DNA of 28,131 bases from the NCBI GenBank assembly GCA_020047885.1, contig JAIFNF010000272.1, positions 1-28,131 on the forward strand, in the 5' to 3' direction. The notes below the pieces were generated by a model. That model did no database searches, was not told where the DNA came from, and saw only the letters and a program-made list of their open reading frames with translations. Within the stretch, counting starts at the first letter, position 1. Each line of letters begins with the position of its first letter. The position numbers and the translations under genes were made by a program. The DNA is from Gammaproteobacteria bacterium (lineage in GTDB: Bacteria > Pseudomonadota > Gammaproteobacteria > Competibacterales > Competibacteraceae). Below, piece after piece: positions 8,905 to 17,347 of the stretch.

Positions 8905-10176
8905 CTACTCCACGGTCGGCTCAATCATGGAAGATGGGCGGGCTACCGCCAGCAAGGTCAGATCATCACTTTGCTCCGCCATCCCGACGTAGGCAGCGAC
9001 GGCGGTGACCACCTCGTCTACCCATTGACGCGGATTGATCGTGGCGGAAATCCGGCTCACGGCTAACAGGCGGTGCGCTTCAAAACAGGCATTGGCGCTA
9101 TTCATCGCTTCAGTGACACCATCGGTGTACAGCAACAGGATATCGCCAGGATCCAGGTGTGCGCCTACCGATGGGTAATGACAGTCGGGACCGATGCCCA
9201 GCGGCAAGCCGGGTGGAATAACCATAAATTCGGCATTGCCGTCGCTACGGCGGATCAGTGGCGGATTATGCCCCGCATTGCTGAACTTGAGTTCGCCGGT
9301 TTGCGGATTCAGCACCGCGGCAAAAAGTGTTACAAACAGCATTTCCTCATTAATCGCGCACAATTCACGGTTGACCCGCTCCAGCAACCTGTTATTATTA
9401 TGATATATCTGGTTCATAAGTTTTTCACTGATGACCCGTTCATGATCAGGGTTTGCCAAATACTGGCCCATGCTGGACAGGATAAAAACGTAGCCCTTCT
9501 GGAAAATCCGCAGGTTGGCTACTGCGGTACTTAACAAATATAGCGGAAATTCGGCACGGACATTGCCAACGCGGACTACAACGCCGTGTTCCATGCGGTG
9601 AACCGGCCGCGTATAAATGGCGACGGATTGCTCGCGGTCAGTCAGGCGCGCCGAGGTCATATGCCAGCCTTCCACTTCGGGGGCGGTTATGGCATCAACA
9701 TCCGTCGGCGCTACGGTCGAATCACAGATGACTTGCCAGGATAAAGGTGAACGCTGATATTGACAGCGCAGTATCCGCCGTTCAACGGGCGAACCGGCAT
9801 CCCCGCCAGCATCGAAAATAAGCGTGGCACCATTACAATAGGAGCAGTCCAAGACGGCGGTCTCCACTTCTTTCTGTAGCCCGGCTTCATCCAGACCGGA
9901 CTCGATCCCTTTCGCCAGATGGTCGGCCACGTCGGAAGAATCCTTCAGAATAGCGCCCAGATCGCTGATGATCGCGCTACTTAGGCTAGTGATGGTTTCG
10001 CGGGTGCTGTTTAAAATGTACTGGCGTGATTCCTGGAAGTTGTAATAGAACGCAGTGGCGAACACCAGGGCTGCTGCGCCCGTCAGAGCTAATGACAACC
10101 GACTGGCTAAGCCCCAGCGAACTCGAAGGGGAGCGACGGCTGGGGCTGGACATTGATCCGACCTTAACGTGGCCAT
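8905..10176 (-). CDS. RsbU/SpoIIE-type PP2C phosphatase with membrane sensor, internally deleted
   Basis: Such phosphatases dephosphorylate an anti-anti-sigma protein in response to an extracellular signal. The 423-residue protein has one N-terminal membrane helix (about 24-44) and an extracytoplasmic sensor region that ends near YVFILSSMGQYLANPD (229-244), typical of Cache domains. The family would then have a second membrane helix, HAMP domain and the first half of the PP2C domain with its metal-binding DVSGKG-type motif. All of these are missing: the sequence jumps at about residues 255-264 into LLERVNREL, then MLFVTLFAAVLNPQTGEL, AGHNPPL, YTDGVTEA (D352) and SDDLTLL (D404, D405). The reading frame is kept. 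With one membrane helix and no first metal ligand the protein is unlikely to be an active cytoplasmic phosphatase. ATG at 10176 overlaps the stop of a short leader ORF. Confidence 0.85.
   Translation of the reverse strand: MATLRSDQCPAPAVAPLRVRWGLASRLSLALTGAAALVFATAFYYNFQESRQYILNSTRETITSLSSAIISDLGAILKDSSDVADHLAKGIESGLDEAGLQKEVETAVLDCSYCNGATLIFDAGGDAGSPVERRILRCQYQRSPLSWQVICDSTVAPTDVDAITAPEVEGWHMTSARLTDREQSVAIYTRPVHRMEHGVVVRVGNVRAEFPLYLLSTAVANLRIFQKGYVFILSSMGQYLANPDHERVISEKLMNQIYHNNNRLLERVNRELCAINEEMLFVTLFAAVLNPQTGELKFSNAGHNPPLIRRSDGNAEFMVIPPGLPLGIGPDCHYPSVGAHLDPGDILLLYTDGVTEAMNSANACFEAHRLLAVSRISATINPRQWVDEVVTAVAAYVGMAEQSDDLTLLAVARPSSMIEPTVE
9385..9414 (-). other. Deletion junction inside the phosphatase gene
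   Basis: At this AT-rich stretch the gene passes directly from the sensor-domain end to the second half of the PP2C domain. Homologous proteins have a membrane helix, HAMP segment and catalytic motif between these parts. No frameshift or stop results. The exact breakpoint cannot be fixed without an intact relative. Confidence 0.55.
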
Positions 10177-10205
10177 CAGTAGGTCTGTTTAATGGGTTGC
10201 GGCAT
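10176..10205 (-). CDS. Nine-codon leader ORF ahead of the phosphatase gene
   Basis: An ATG at 10205 opens a 9-residue frame (MPQPIKQTY) that ends in TGA sharing one base with the phosphatase ATG. It is preceded by a strong AGGAG (10214-10218 on the plus strand) at 8-base spacing, while the phosphatase ATG has no ribosome site of its own. It may couple translation of the phosphatase. Alternatively it may be the true N-terminus, separated from the rest by a frameshift of one base. The sequence cannot decide between these. Confidence 0.4.
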   Translation of the reverse strand: MPQPIKQTY

Positions 10206-10347
10206 AATGGTCACTCCTGGCAACTTTTAATGCCTTTATTTTCGGGTCGGTCGCGGTTTTCAGTTCCGGCACCCCTTCGGTTGACGGATTTATCTTATCA
10301 TTATCTGCGGAAAATGTTGTCGGGGGTGTTTCGTGGGCGCAGCAACC

Positions 10348-11526
10348 ATGATTGAAGGTGATTTGAAAATTATTCAGGATACGCGACGTCTCGAGGGTAC
10401 GCCATTACCGCAAGTCTCCATGATTGTGCCGGTCTATAATGTTGAAAATTATGTTACAGATTGCTTGTTATCCATCCGCGCTAATTCAGTTAATACGGTG
10501 CTTGAGTTAATTATTATCGATGATGGTTCTGATGACGAATCGGTGAAAGTGATTAAAGAACTTATCGGAACCGGGTTCTGGCCACCGATATTATTTTTAC
10601 AGCAGGAGAATCGAGGGTTGTCGGCAGTCAGAAATTCAGGCATGCACCTAGCGCGAGGAAAATATGTCGGTTTTCTCGACAGCGATGATTTTATTTTGCA
10701 AGGTGGATTGCACTGTATGGTTCAATACGCAGATAATATGAACTGTGATATTGTTTTAGGGCGTTCCCTGATCTTTGATTCACAAACACAACGTGTTAAA
10801 CCCTTCTACGATCAATCGCTCTGGGATATTTTACTAGGCGGGCAGTCCTGTCGTACTATCAAGGCTGCAACCTGCCCAACAGCGCTCTCTTTCGAACCTA
10901 ATGCTAATTATCGTCTGATCAGAAGGCAATTCATGATTAATCACCAACTGTCATTTCCTGAAGGGCTTCTGTTTGAAGATCTGCCGATTCATCTCCGGGC
11001 GTTGATTAAAGCTGATCGAATTGGTCTTCTGGATATCCCCTATTATTGGTACCGAGTTAATCGACCCGGCAAGATCACTGATGAAAAAAGTCAACGGCGT
11101 TTTGACGTACTGAAAATTGCTAAACTGGCCATCAATGATTTGCTGTCCTGCACAGTAACGGCTGAGCAAGGGGGAGCAGCACTCCGGGGTCTGTTTAGAC
11201 TGGTCTGGGGGTGTGGAATGATGACTCTGCCTGAGCAACGAATGGCATTTTTCAGTCGGGCTTGTCAATTATTTTCAGTCCATATCCCTCGACCATGGGT
11301 TGAGGCTTATCTGGCACAAAATGGCCAGGATCTCCGGCATATTGTTCTCGGGGCATTGATGGCAAGTGATGGAGCAGCGCTTTTGGTGAATCTCTCGTTT
11401 GGAAAACGTAACGTTTTTTCTCTGGGATGGTTTATTCTTAGAGCGCATTACACCAACGCAACCGTGAAGGCTGGTGGAGCTTGGTTGATGCATATTCCGG
11501 TTATAAAAGCGAGGATTGCTGACTGA
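10348..11526 (+). CDS. Family 2 glycosyltransferase (paralogue of the gene at 17348)
   Basis: The protein (392 residues from ATG 10348) has a GT-A fold typical of family 2: the VSMIVPVYNVENY opening at about 23-35, IIIDDGSDD with the nucleotide-binding DDG at 58-60, the LSAVRNSG block, and the DSDD metal site at 111-114. These enzymes move a sugar from a nucleotide donor to a growing glycan at the inner membrane face. Donor and acceptor cannot be read from sequence. The frame also has a GTG at 10333; neither start has a clear ribosome site. The C-terminal half shares long matching blocks, including EPNANYRLIRR and YRVNRPGKIT, with the gene at 17348, so the two are duplicates. It opens the polysaccharide cluster and is more AT-rich than the genes to its left. 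Confidence 0.9.
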   Translation: MIEGDLKIIQDTRRLEGTPLPQVSMIVPVYNVENYVTDCLLSIRANSVNTVLELIIIDDGSDDESVKVIKELIGTGFWPPILFLQQENRGLSAVRNSGMHLARGKYVGFLDSDDFILQGGLHCMVQYADNMNCDIVLGRSLIFDSQTQRVKPFYDQSLWDILLGGQSCRTIKAATCPTALSFEPNANYRLIRRQFMINHQLSFPEGLLFEDLPIHLRALIKADRIGLLDIPYYWYRVNRPGKITDEKSQRRFDVLKIAKLAINDLLSCTVTAEQGGAALRGLFRLVWGCGMMTLPEQRMAFFSRACQLFSVHIPRPWVEAYLAQNGQDLRHIVLGALMASDGAALLVNLSFGKRNVFSLGWFILRAHYTNATVKAGGAWLMHIPVIKARIAD

Positions 11527-11566
11527 TAGACGCCGCCTGCTCGGTAAAATTTTTATCACAGGTATA

Positions 11567-11596
11567 CTGTCAGGTATGGCTGTTCTCGTCTATAAT
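11567..11596 (+). promoter_or_regulatory. Putative sigma-70 promoter ahead of glf
   Basis: A consensus -10 TATAAT lies at 11591-11596 with a 4-of-6 match to the -35, CTGTCA at 11567-11572, 18 bases apart. It precedes the glf start by about 50 bases and would allow transcription of the cluster independent of the first glycosyltransferase gene. Confidence 0.4.
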
Positions 11597-11623
11597 GCCA
11601 CCCATTATATCATAACTTTTTAA

Positions 11624-12796
<1,173 letters not shown>

Positions 12797-12797
12797 A

Positions 12798-13715
12798 ATG
12801 GCATCCCACCCGAGCGAAGCGGGCGCTTACCACCTCGGTGTTGCCGCGGTAGTCGTGACGTATAACCGGCCTGACGAACTGCGAAAAGTTGTAGCGGGTC
12901 TCCAGGGGCAGACCCGCCCCCTCGATCACCTCATCGTTTTTGACAACGGGGGTCTGGTGCGTGCCGGTTCCATCCTCAAAGACCAGGCGGATTCGCTCGA
13001 CATCATTCATAGTGAAAAAAATCTGGGCGGGGCGGGCGGCTTTGCCCGAGGACTTGCAGCGGGGATGGCGCGGGGCGCAGATTGGATATGGCTGCTGGAT
13101 GACGATGCCATACCGGAACCAGACGCCCTGGCTCGCTTGTTGGCGGTGCTGCCAGATCTGCCCGCCAAGGTCGGTGCTTTGTGTTGTGGGGTTCGTGAAT
13201 ACGGGAGTTGGGGACGTCGGCACCGGCGGTCTTTCAATCGCTGGACTGGATGGGAACATGCGCTGGGCACCTCGGCTTACAACCAGGACTTTGTAGAGAT
13301 TGACACTGGCTCGTTTGTCGGCTTCCTGGTGTCCGCCAAAGCAGTCCAGGAAGTGGGGCTGCCTGATGCGGCTTTTTTTCTGGCCTACGACGATACCGAC
13401 TACTCCCTGCGCCTGCAAAACGCGGGCTGGTGCTTATGGCTAGTCCCAGGCAGCGTCATTCATCATCTGCGAAGCCGGTCTGCACGCTTGCATAGCAGCC
13501 CGTTTGGCGATAAACATTATTACAATATCCGCAATCGTCTTATCGTGAAGCGACGGTATGCGTGGTTACGGAGTTTTGTTACAATAGAAGGCCTGATCTA
13601 CGCGGTGATTCTCTGGATGATCGCCGGAGGCTGGAAAAATAGCGCCGGTTGGCGGACACTCTGGCGATCAGTGGTTGATGGTATTGCGGGTAGGCTGGGT
13701 ACTCCAGGGGGATAG
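12798..13715 (+). CDS. GlfT-like family 2 glycosyltransferase, probable galactofuranosyltransferase
   Basis: The 305-residue protein has the N-terminal VVVTYNRPDEL strand, an ENLGGAGG-like loop (NLGGAGGFARG, about 75-85), the LLDDDAIPEP metal motif with D101-D103, and a YDDTDYSLRL block near 197-206 that holds the likely catalytic acid, followed by HH at 222-223. This combination is typical of RfbF/GlfT-type GT2 enzymes, which use UDP-galactofuranose or dTDP-rhamnose. Its position directly after glf favours galactofuranose, but this is inference. The start is ATG at 12798, one base after the glf stop; the frame reaches back to 12774 inside glf. A hydrophobic stretch near 262-277 may attach it to the membrane. 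Confidence 0.85.
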   Translation: MASHPSEAGAYHLGVAAVVVTYNRPDELRKVVAGLQGQTRPLDHLIVFDNGGLVRAGSILKDQADSLDIIHSEKNLGGAGGFARGLAAGMARGADWIWLLDDDAIPEPDALARLLAVLPDLPAKVGALCCGVREYGSWGRRHRRSFNRWTGWEHALGTSAYNQDFVEIDTGSFVGFLVSAKAVQEVGLPDAAFFLAYDDTDYSLRLQNAGWCLWLVPGSVIHHLRSRSARLHSSPFGDKHYYNIRNRLIVKRRYAWLRSFVTIEGLIYAVILWMIAGGWKNSAGWRTLWRSVVDGIAGRLGTPGG

Positions 13716-13791
13716 ACTCGACGGGTATGATGCATTCAAGTATGTTTATATCGCCTCTTTTGAAACGCAACGATTAAGGCAAGAAAATAAA

Positions 13792-14736
13792 ATGGCAACT
13801 TTTTATCACAGGCTTATCAATCGACTAAGTAACAGACTAGATCGTGGTTACCTAATTTTCAGGAAGCGGATAAACACTATTTTTAATAGTGAAAAACAGG
13901 TATCAAATTCATGTGTTCCTAGTGTATTTGACTCAATTCCATATAAAATAAAAGCATTTGATTTACTATATGATTCAAATACCGGTGGTTGGAGATTTCC
14001 CGGCTGGCTAGCCGATTTATTTGAACCCTATCTTGTAGAAGAATGGCTTAAGAAATATGAACCACATTATGCACCTGTAGAGCGTGAGGTCGCACATTTT
14101 TACAAAAGCATAATACAATTAGTTCGTCCAAAAGTTATTATTGAAACTGGAACTAATTCTGGTTATTCGACATCATTGATTGCTGCAGGACTTAGATCTT
14201 ATTGTGAGGATGGTATTGTATATACTATAGACATCGGGGTATCCGAACATTTATTCAAAAAAACAGAATTGGAAGAAAATATAAAATTTATGAAAGGCTC
14301 AAGTCTCGAGGTACCCTTTGACCAGGAAATCGTTGCTGATATGCTAGTGCTTGATAGCGATCATAGCTACGATACTATTATAAAAGAGATCATTAGATTT
14401 GAGCCGATGCTAAAGGCAGGAGGGCTTATGCTATTGCATGATAGTATTTATTACGATGGCGTAGCACATGCCGTATATGCACTCATGAAATCTACTCGGT
14501 TCGAGGTTATTACCTTACCCACTCCCCGCACACATGGGTGTGGTACACGATCACCCGGGTTGACCATTGTGCGAAAACGTGTAGAGACTCCTACACCCAA
14601 TGATATTAACTTCGACCCGAACTTTTCGGGCTTAGAAGTAGGTCGGGATCAGATGGATCCTGAGTCTCTCATTAATAAATTACTTTTATCAGAATCTTCT
14701 AAAGTTGCCGAGAGGCAGAAACAAGAAATTCGATAA
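13792..14736 (+). CDS. Class I SAM-dependent methyltransferase, AT-rich insert in the glycan cluster
   Basis: The protein is 314 residues from ATG 13792. The SAM-binding loop is VIIETGTNSGYSTSLIA, followed by IYTIDIG-like strand 2 (VYTIDIGV) and a MLVLDSDHSYD acidic block, as in the Methyltransf_24/cephalosporin hydroxylase-like group. Such enzymes often methylate sugars in polysaccharide clusters, but the acceptor is unknown. The open frame extends to 13675 across the previous gene's end; ATG 13792 follows AAGGCAAGAAAA, a loose ribosome site. Base use is strikingly AT-rich compared with the genes on both sides, with many AAA, ATA and AGA codons, which suggests recent arrival. The downstream 24 bases before the next gene are nearly all A and T. 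Confidence 0.8.
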   Translation: MATFYHRLINRLSNRLDRGYLIFRKRINTIFNSEKQVSNSCVPSVFDSIPYKIKAFDLLYDSNTGGWRFPGWLADLFEPYLVEEWLKKYEPHYAPVEREVAHFYKSIIQLVRPKVIIETGTNSGYSTSLIAAGLRSYCEDGIVYTIDIGVSEHLFKKTELEENIKFMKGSSLEVPFDQEIVADMLVLDSDHSYDTIIKEIIRFEPMLKAGGLMLLHDSIYYDGVAHAVYALMKSTRFEVITLPTPRTHGCGTRSPGLTIVRKRVETPTPNDINFDPNFSGLEVGRDQMDPESLINKLLLSESSKVAERQKQEIR

Positions 14737-14760
14737 TTCAATAAAAAATTTTATTTATAA

Positions 14761-15744
14761 ATGCTAATTAAGCAGTTAGTCGATCTGATTCAGGCGTGGC
14801 GGTTAATCTTACCCTTGAACTTTTTTAGGATACCTGACCCGAAAAAGATGGTTCTGCGCCGGTCGGTTCCGGATTTTCCTGACCCTGCCCGGGGCGCTGT
14901 CATTATCCGCACCCAGGGACGCCGATCTGATCTGTTAGCCGAAGCGCTGGCCTCGGTAGCCGCGCAATCGGTAGCCGTCACCGCATTCGTGGTGGTGCAT
15001 GGCGATCACGCGGCGCTTGCAAAGGTCAAGGACGCCATTTCGGGTATCCAGCAAGACCTGCGAATTGTTCATGCCCCAGATACCGGGCGCCGTCGCGGTT
15101 ATCCCCTGAATCTTGCCCTCGAGCAGATTTATGCGGCGGGTGCGGCGTTTGATGTCCTGTTTTTTCTGGACGACGATGACATCGTGTATCCGTCATTTTG
15201 CCAGACCCTGATCGACGCGATGCGCCAGCAGAATGTCGATGTGGTGTATGCCGCCAGTCACCGCCGAGTTCCTGGAGAAGCTGTTGTACCAGGTTACGCG
15301 CCGTTGCCACCGATGTGCTTGCTGATCGAGAACTTCATACCTATTAACGCCTATGTCATCCGCCTGAGCGCCATCCAGTCTGCTCGCCTCTTCTTCGATG
15401 AATCGCTGGAGGTTCTCGAAGACTGGAATTTTCTGCATCGGCTTCTGGCCTTGCAGTTAAACTTCTTCCCGGTGGGAGACGCCCTGTCGGAATTTCGGAT
15501 CACGGGCGATGGCAATACCCCGGATAAACAGGATCAGGCAATGTGGGATCGAGCGTGGGAGAGCGTCGATGCCTATCTCGATCAGATTTGCCATCAGATG
15601 GAGCGCTCTTATGTTCTCCAGTCCTTCAGCAACTTTGATTTTGCAGCGCGTGGACCACTGACGCCATCGGAAAGCCAACTGTTACAAAAAACGGCTGAAT
15701 GGATTGAAATGCGGTTTCCCGCTGGCTCCGTTGATGAACCTTAA
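14761..15744 (+). CDS. GT-A fold glycosyltransferase
   Basis: The 327-residue protein has a GT2-like core: GAVIIRTQGRRSDLLAEAL (about 45-63) as the donor-binding start, RGYPLNLAL replacing the usual ARNxGL block, and FFLDDDD with D137-D140 as the metal site. The later EDWNFLHRLL block near 220-230 matches the ED acid motif of these enzymes. Substrate cannot be predicted. The ATG at 14761 has no ribosome site and follows an A/T-only spacer; a second ATG at residue 30 (14848), preceded by GAAAAAG, is possible. Base composition returns to GC-rich here. The stop overlaps the start region of the coiled-coil gene, so the two are probably translated together. Confidence 0.78.
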   Translation: MLIKQLVDLIQAWRLILPLNFFRIPDPKKMVLRRSVPDFPDPARGAVIIRTQGRRSDLLAEALASVAAQSVAVTAFVVVHGDHAALAKVKDAISGIQQDLRIVHAPDTGRRRGYPLNLALEQIYAAGAAFDVLFFLDDDDIVYPSFCQTLIDAMRQQNVDVVYAASHRRVPGEAVVPGYAPLPPMCLLIENFIPINAYVIRLSAIQSARLFFDESLEVLEDWNFLHRLLALQLNFFPVGDALSEFRITGDGNTPDKQDQAMWDRAWESVDAYLDQICHQMERSYVLQSFSNFDFAARGPLTPSESQLLQKTAEWIEMRFPAGSVDEP

Positions 15745-16141
15745 TCTCCAGCCAGAACCCATGCCTGATCGCACCGGTGACCCGTCGCTGCTCAAGCTTG
15801 AGCGGCAAATTCGCGATCTTGAAGCGCAACTGAGGCACGCCAGGCAGGATCAGGTGCGCATCAAGCACCAGCTCCAAGCGCGATTGCTCGACGGCGCGGT
15901 CAGGCGGCGCGACCTCGAAGCGAGGCTCCATAACGCTTTAGCTGAACTTGACGCAGTTTGGGCGGAGCGGGACCGGCTTGAGACCCAACTCGCTAACGCT
16001 ATGGTGGAACGGGTACGCCTGGAGAAGAACTATGAGAACTGCCTGGTCGAACTCGGTGGGGTGTACGCCTCCCTGTCCTGGCGGTTGACCGTTCCCCTGC
16101 GCGGGTTCAACGCCCAGTTAGCCCGGTGGAGGCATCGCTGA
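15734..16141 (+). CDS. Small coiled-coil protein ending in the SLSWRLTxPLR motif
   Basis: The 135-residue protein is a charged helix for most of its length (about 15-105), with regular L/R/E heptads such as LERQIRDLEAQLRHA and RDRLETQLANAMVERV, so a coiled coil is very likely. It ends with YASLSWRLTVPLRG and a basic tail. In my knowledge this SWRLT-PLR motif follows coiled coils in many bacterial polysaccharide proteins and is usually attached to glycosyltransferase or methyltransferase domains; here it stands alone. ATG 15734 overlaps the previous gene by 11 bases; a start at 15761 is also possible. A role as scaffold or glycan chain-length ruler is speculation. It has no membrane segment or signal peptide. 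Confidence 0.7.
   Translation: MNLNLQPEPMPDRTGDPSLLKLERQIRDLEAQLRHARQDQVRIKHQLQARLLDGAVRRRDLEARLHNALAELDAVWAERDRLETQLANAMVERVRLEKNYENCLVELGGVYASLSWRLTVPLRGFNAQLARWRHR
16128..16132 (+). promoter_or_regulatory. Strong ribosome binding site supporting a TTG start
   Basis: GGAGG lies 10 bases before TTG at 16143, inside the end of the coiled-coil gene. No ATG or GTG in the frame precedes the first repeat, so this site decides the TTG start of the DUF707 protein. Confidence 0.6.
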
Positions 16142-16142
16142 T

Positions 16143-17309
16143 TTGAACAGAAACGGATTACCACCAGACATCGACCTAAACCGTGCTGGCACCTTGTTCG
16201 ATACGGCCTGGTATCTGGATCAAAACCCCGATATTGCCCAGGCCGGTGGTGATCCTCTCCAGCACTATCTTGAATATGGCGCTTGGGAAATGCGCAACCC
16301 GAACCCCCTGTTTGATAGTGACTGGTATCTGGCCGTCAACCCGGATGTGGCTCAGGTAGGTATCAACCCGTTGGTTCACTACCTGACGGTCGGCGCTGCC
16401 GAAAATCGGGATCCTCATCCGCTGTTCGATACGCGTACCTACCGCGAGGTTTGTGGTCTCTTGCCACCGCAAATGACGCCTCTCGAAGCGTTTCTCTCCG
16501 GTTCCCGACCGCCCTGCACCGGGGTGTATCGGTCAGTCGAGGAGTTGTCGTTCATTCAGAAGCATTTTCTGGATCGGGTGACGGTTCACAAAATTTTAGA
16601 TCAGCGCACAACAACATTGCCCTGGGCCGTATTTCTGCAATGCGGTCAATTCTCACTACACCCACAGTGGCTAACGACAAACCCCAAACCCTGGCATTTG
16701 ATCTTGAATTGCTATGATGAGACTTATCATCAGGCTATTAACGCTGACATCGTATTATCACAAAATCAGGGGACTAAATTCTCGGCAATGTACCGAATTT
16801 TGGAAGATGATCCACATTTTTTTGAACCTTATGAGTATGTGTTATTTCTGGATGATGACATCCTGGTCACTGAAGAAGCCATCACCCAGTTGTTTACCAT
16901 TGCTCAATCGCAAAACCTGAAATTGGCGCAGCCTAGTGTAGCGCCGGAATCGGCTCATACCTGGAGCGTGCTCATCACCCAGCCTGATTCATTCCTACGC
17001 ACACTGAATACGGTTGAGATCATGATGCCACTGCTATCCCGTGAAGCACTGCAATTGGGCAGTCATTTGTTTGCTCACAGCATTAGTGGTTGGGGTCTGG
17101 ATTTTGCACTGGGCGATCTAGTGAATCGCATGTTTGGTTCTGGACACATTGCGGTCATTGACGCTGTCAGTTTTCTGCACGCCAAGACGATTGACGTGGT
17201 GCAAGGGGCTTACTACCGGATGCTGCGTGAAAACCGGATCAGTCCGCTAGTTGAAGAGCGAGCGATGGGTCTATTGTATGGCGCAGCAGGCCCCATCCGG
17301 GAAGTATAA
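16143..17309 (+). CDS. DUF707-type putative glycosyltransferase with N-terminal NPDVA repeats
   Basis: The 388-residue protein starts with tandem repeats of about 38 residues, at 18-55, 56-93 and a degenerate third at 94-126. Each has the pattern LFDxxWYLxxNPDxA, a G near the middle, HYLxxGA and NPxP. Such repeats are common at the front of large bacterial glycosyltransferases. From about 160 the protein matches DUF707: FLQCGQF, WHLILNCYDETY, ADIVLSQNQGTKF, the LDDD metal-like motif at 236-239, and a SGWGLDFAL block with a conserved tryptophan. The function of DUF707 is unproven; the DDD motif and GT neighbours support sugar transfer. The start is TTG at 16143, backed by the GGAGG site. The AT content rises after about 16600. 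Confidence 0.82.
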   Translation: MNRNGLPPDIDLNRAGTLFDTAWYLDQNPDIAQAGGDPLQHYLEYGAWEMRNPNPLFDSDWYLAVNPDVAQVGINPLVHYLTVGAAENRDPHPLFDTRTYREVCGLLPPQMTPLEAFLSGSRPPCTGVYRSVEELSFIQKHFLDRVTVHKILDQRTTTLPWAVFLQCGQFSLHPQWLTTNPKPWHLILNCYDETYHQAINADIVLSQNQGTKFSAMYRILEDDPHFFEPYEYVLFLDDDILVTEEAITQLFTIAQSQNLKLAQPSVAPESAHTWSVLITQPDSFLRTLNTVEIMMPLLSREALQLGSHLFAHSISGWGLDFALGDLVNRMFGSGHIAVIDAVSFLHAKTIDVVQGAYYRMLRENRISPLVEERAMGLLYGAAGPIREV

Positions 17310-17347
17310 AAAATATCCGTAGCATTCGACAAAAAACGGCAAATATT

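Noticed and set aside
10281..10307. A TTGACG box followed by TATCTG as a promoter for the first glycosyltransferase gene.
   Set aside because: The -35 match is good but the spacing is 15 bases and the -10 is weak; not enough to call.
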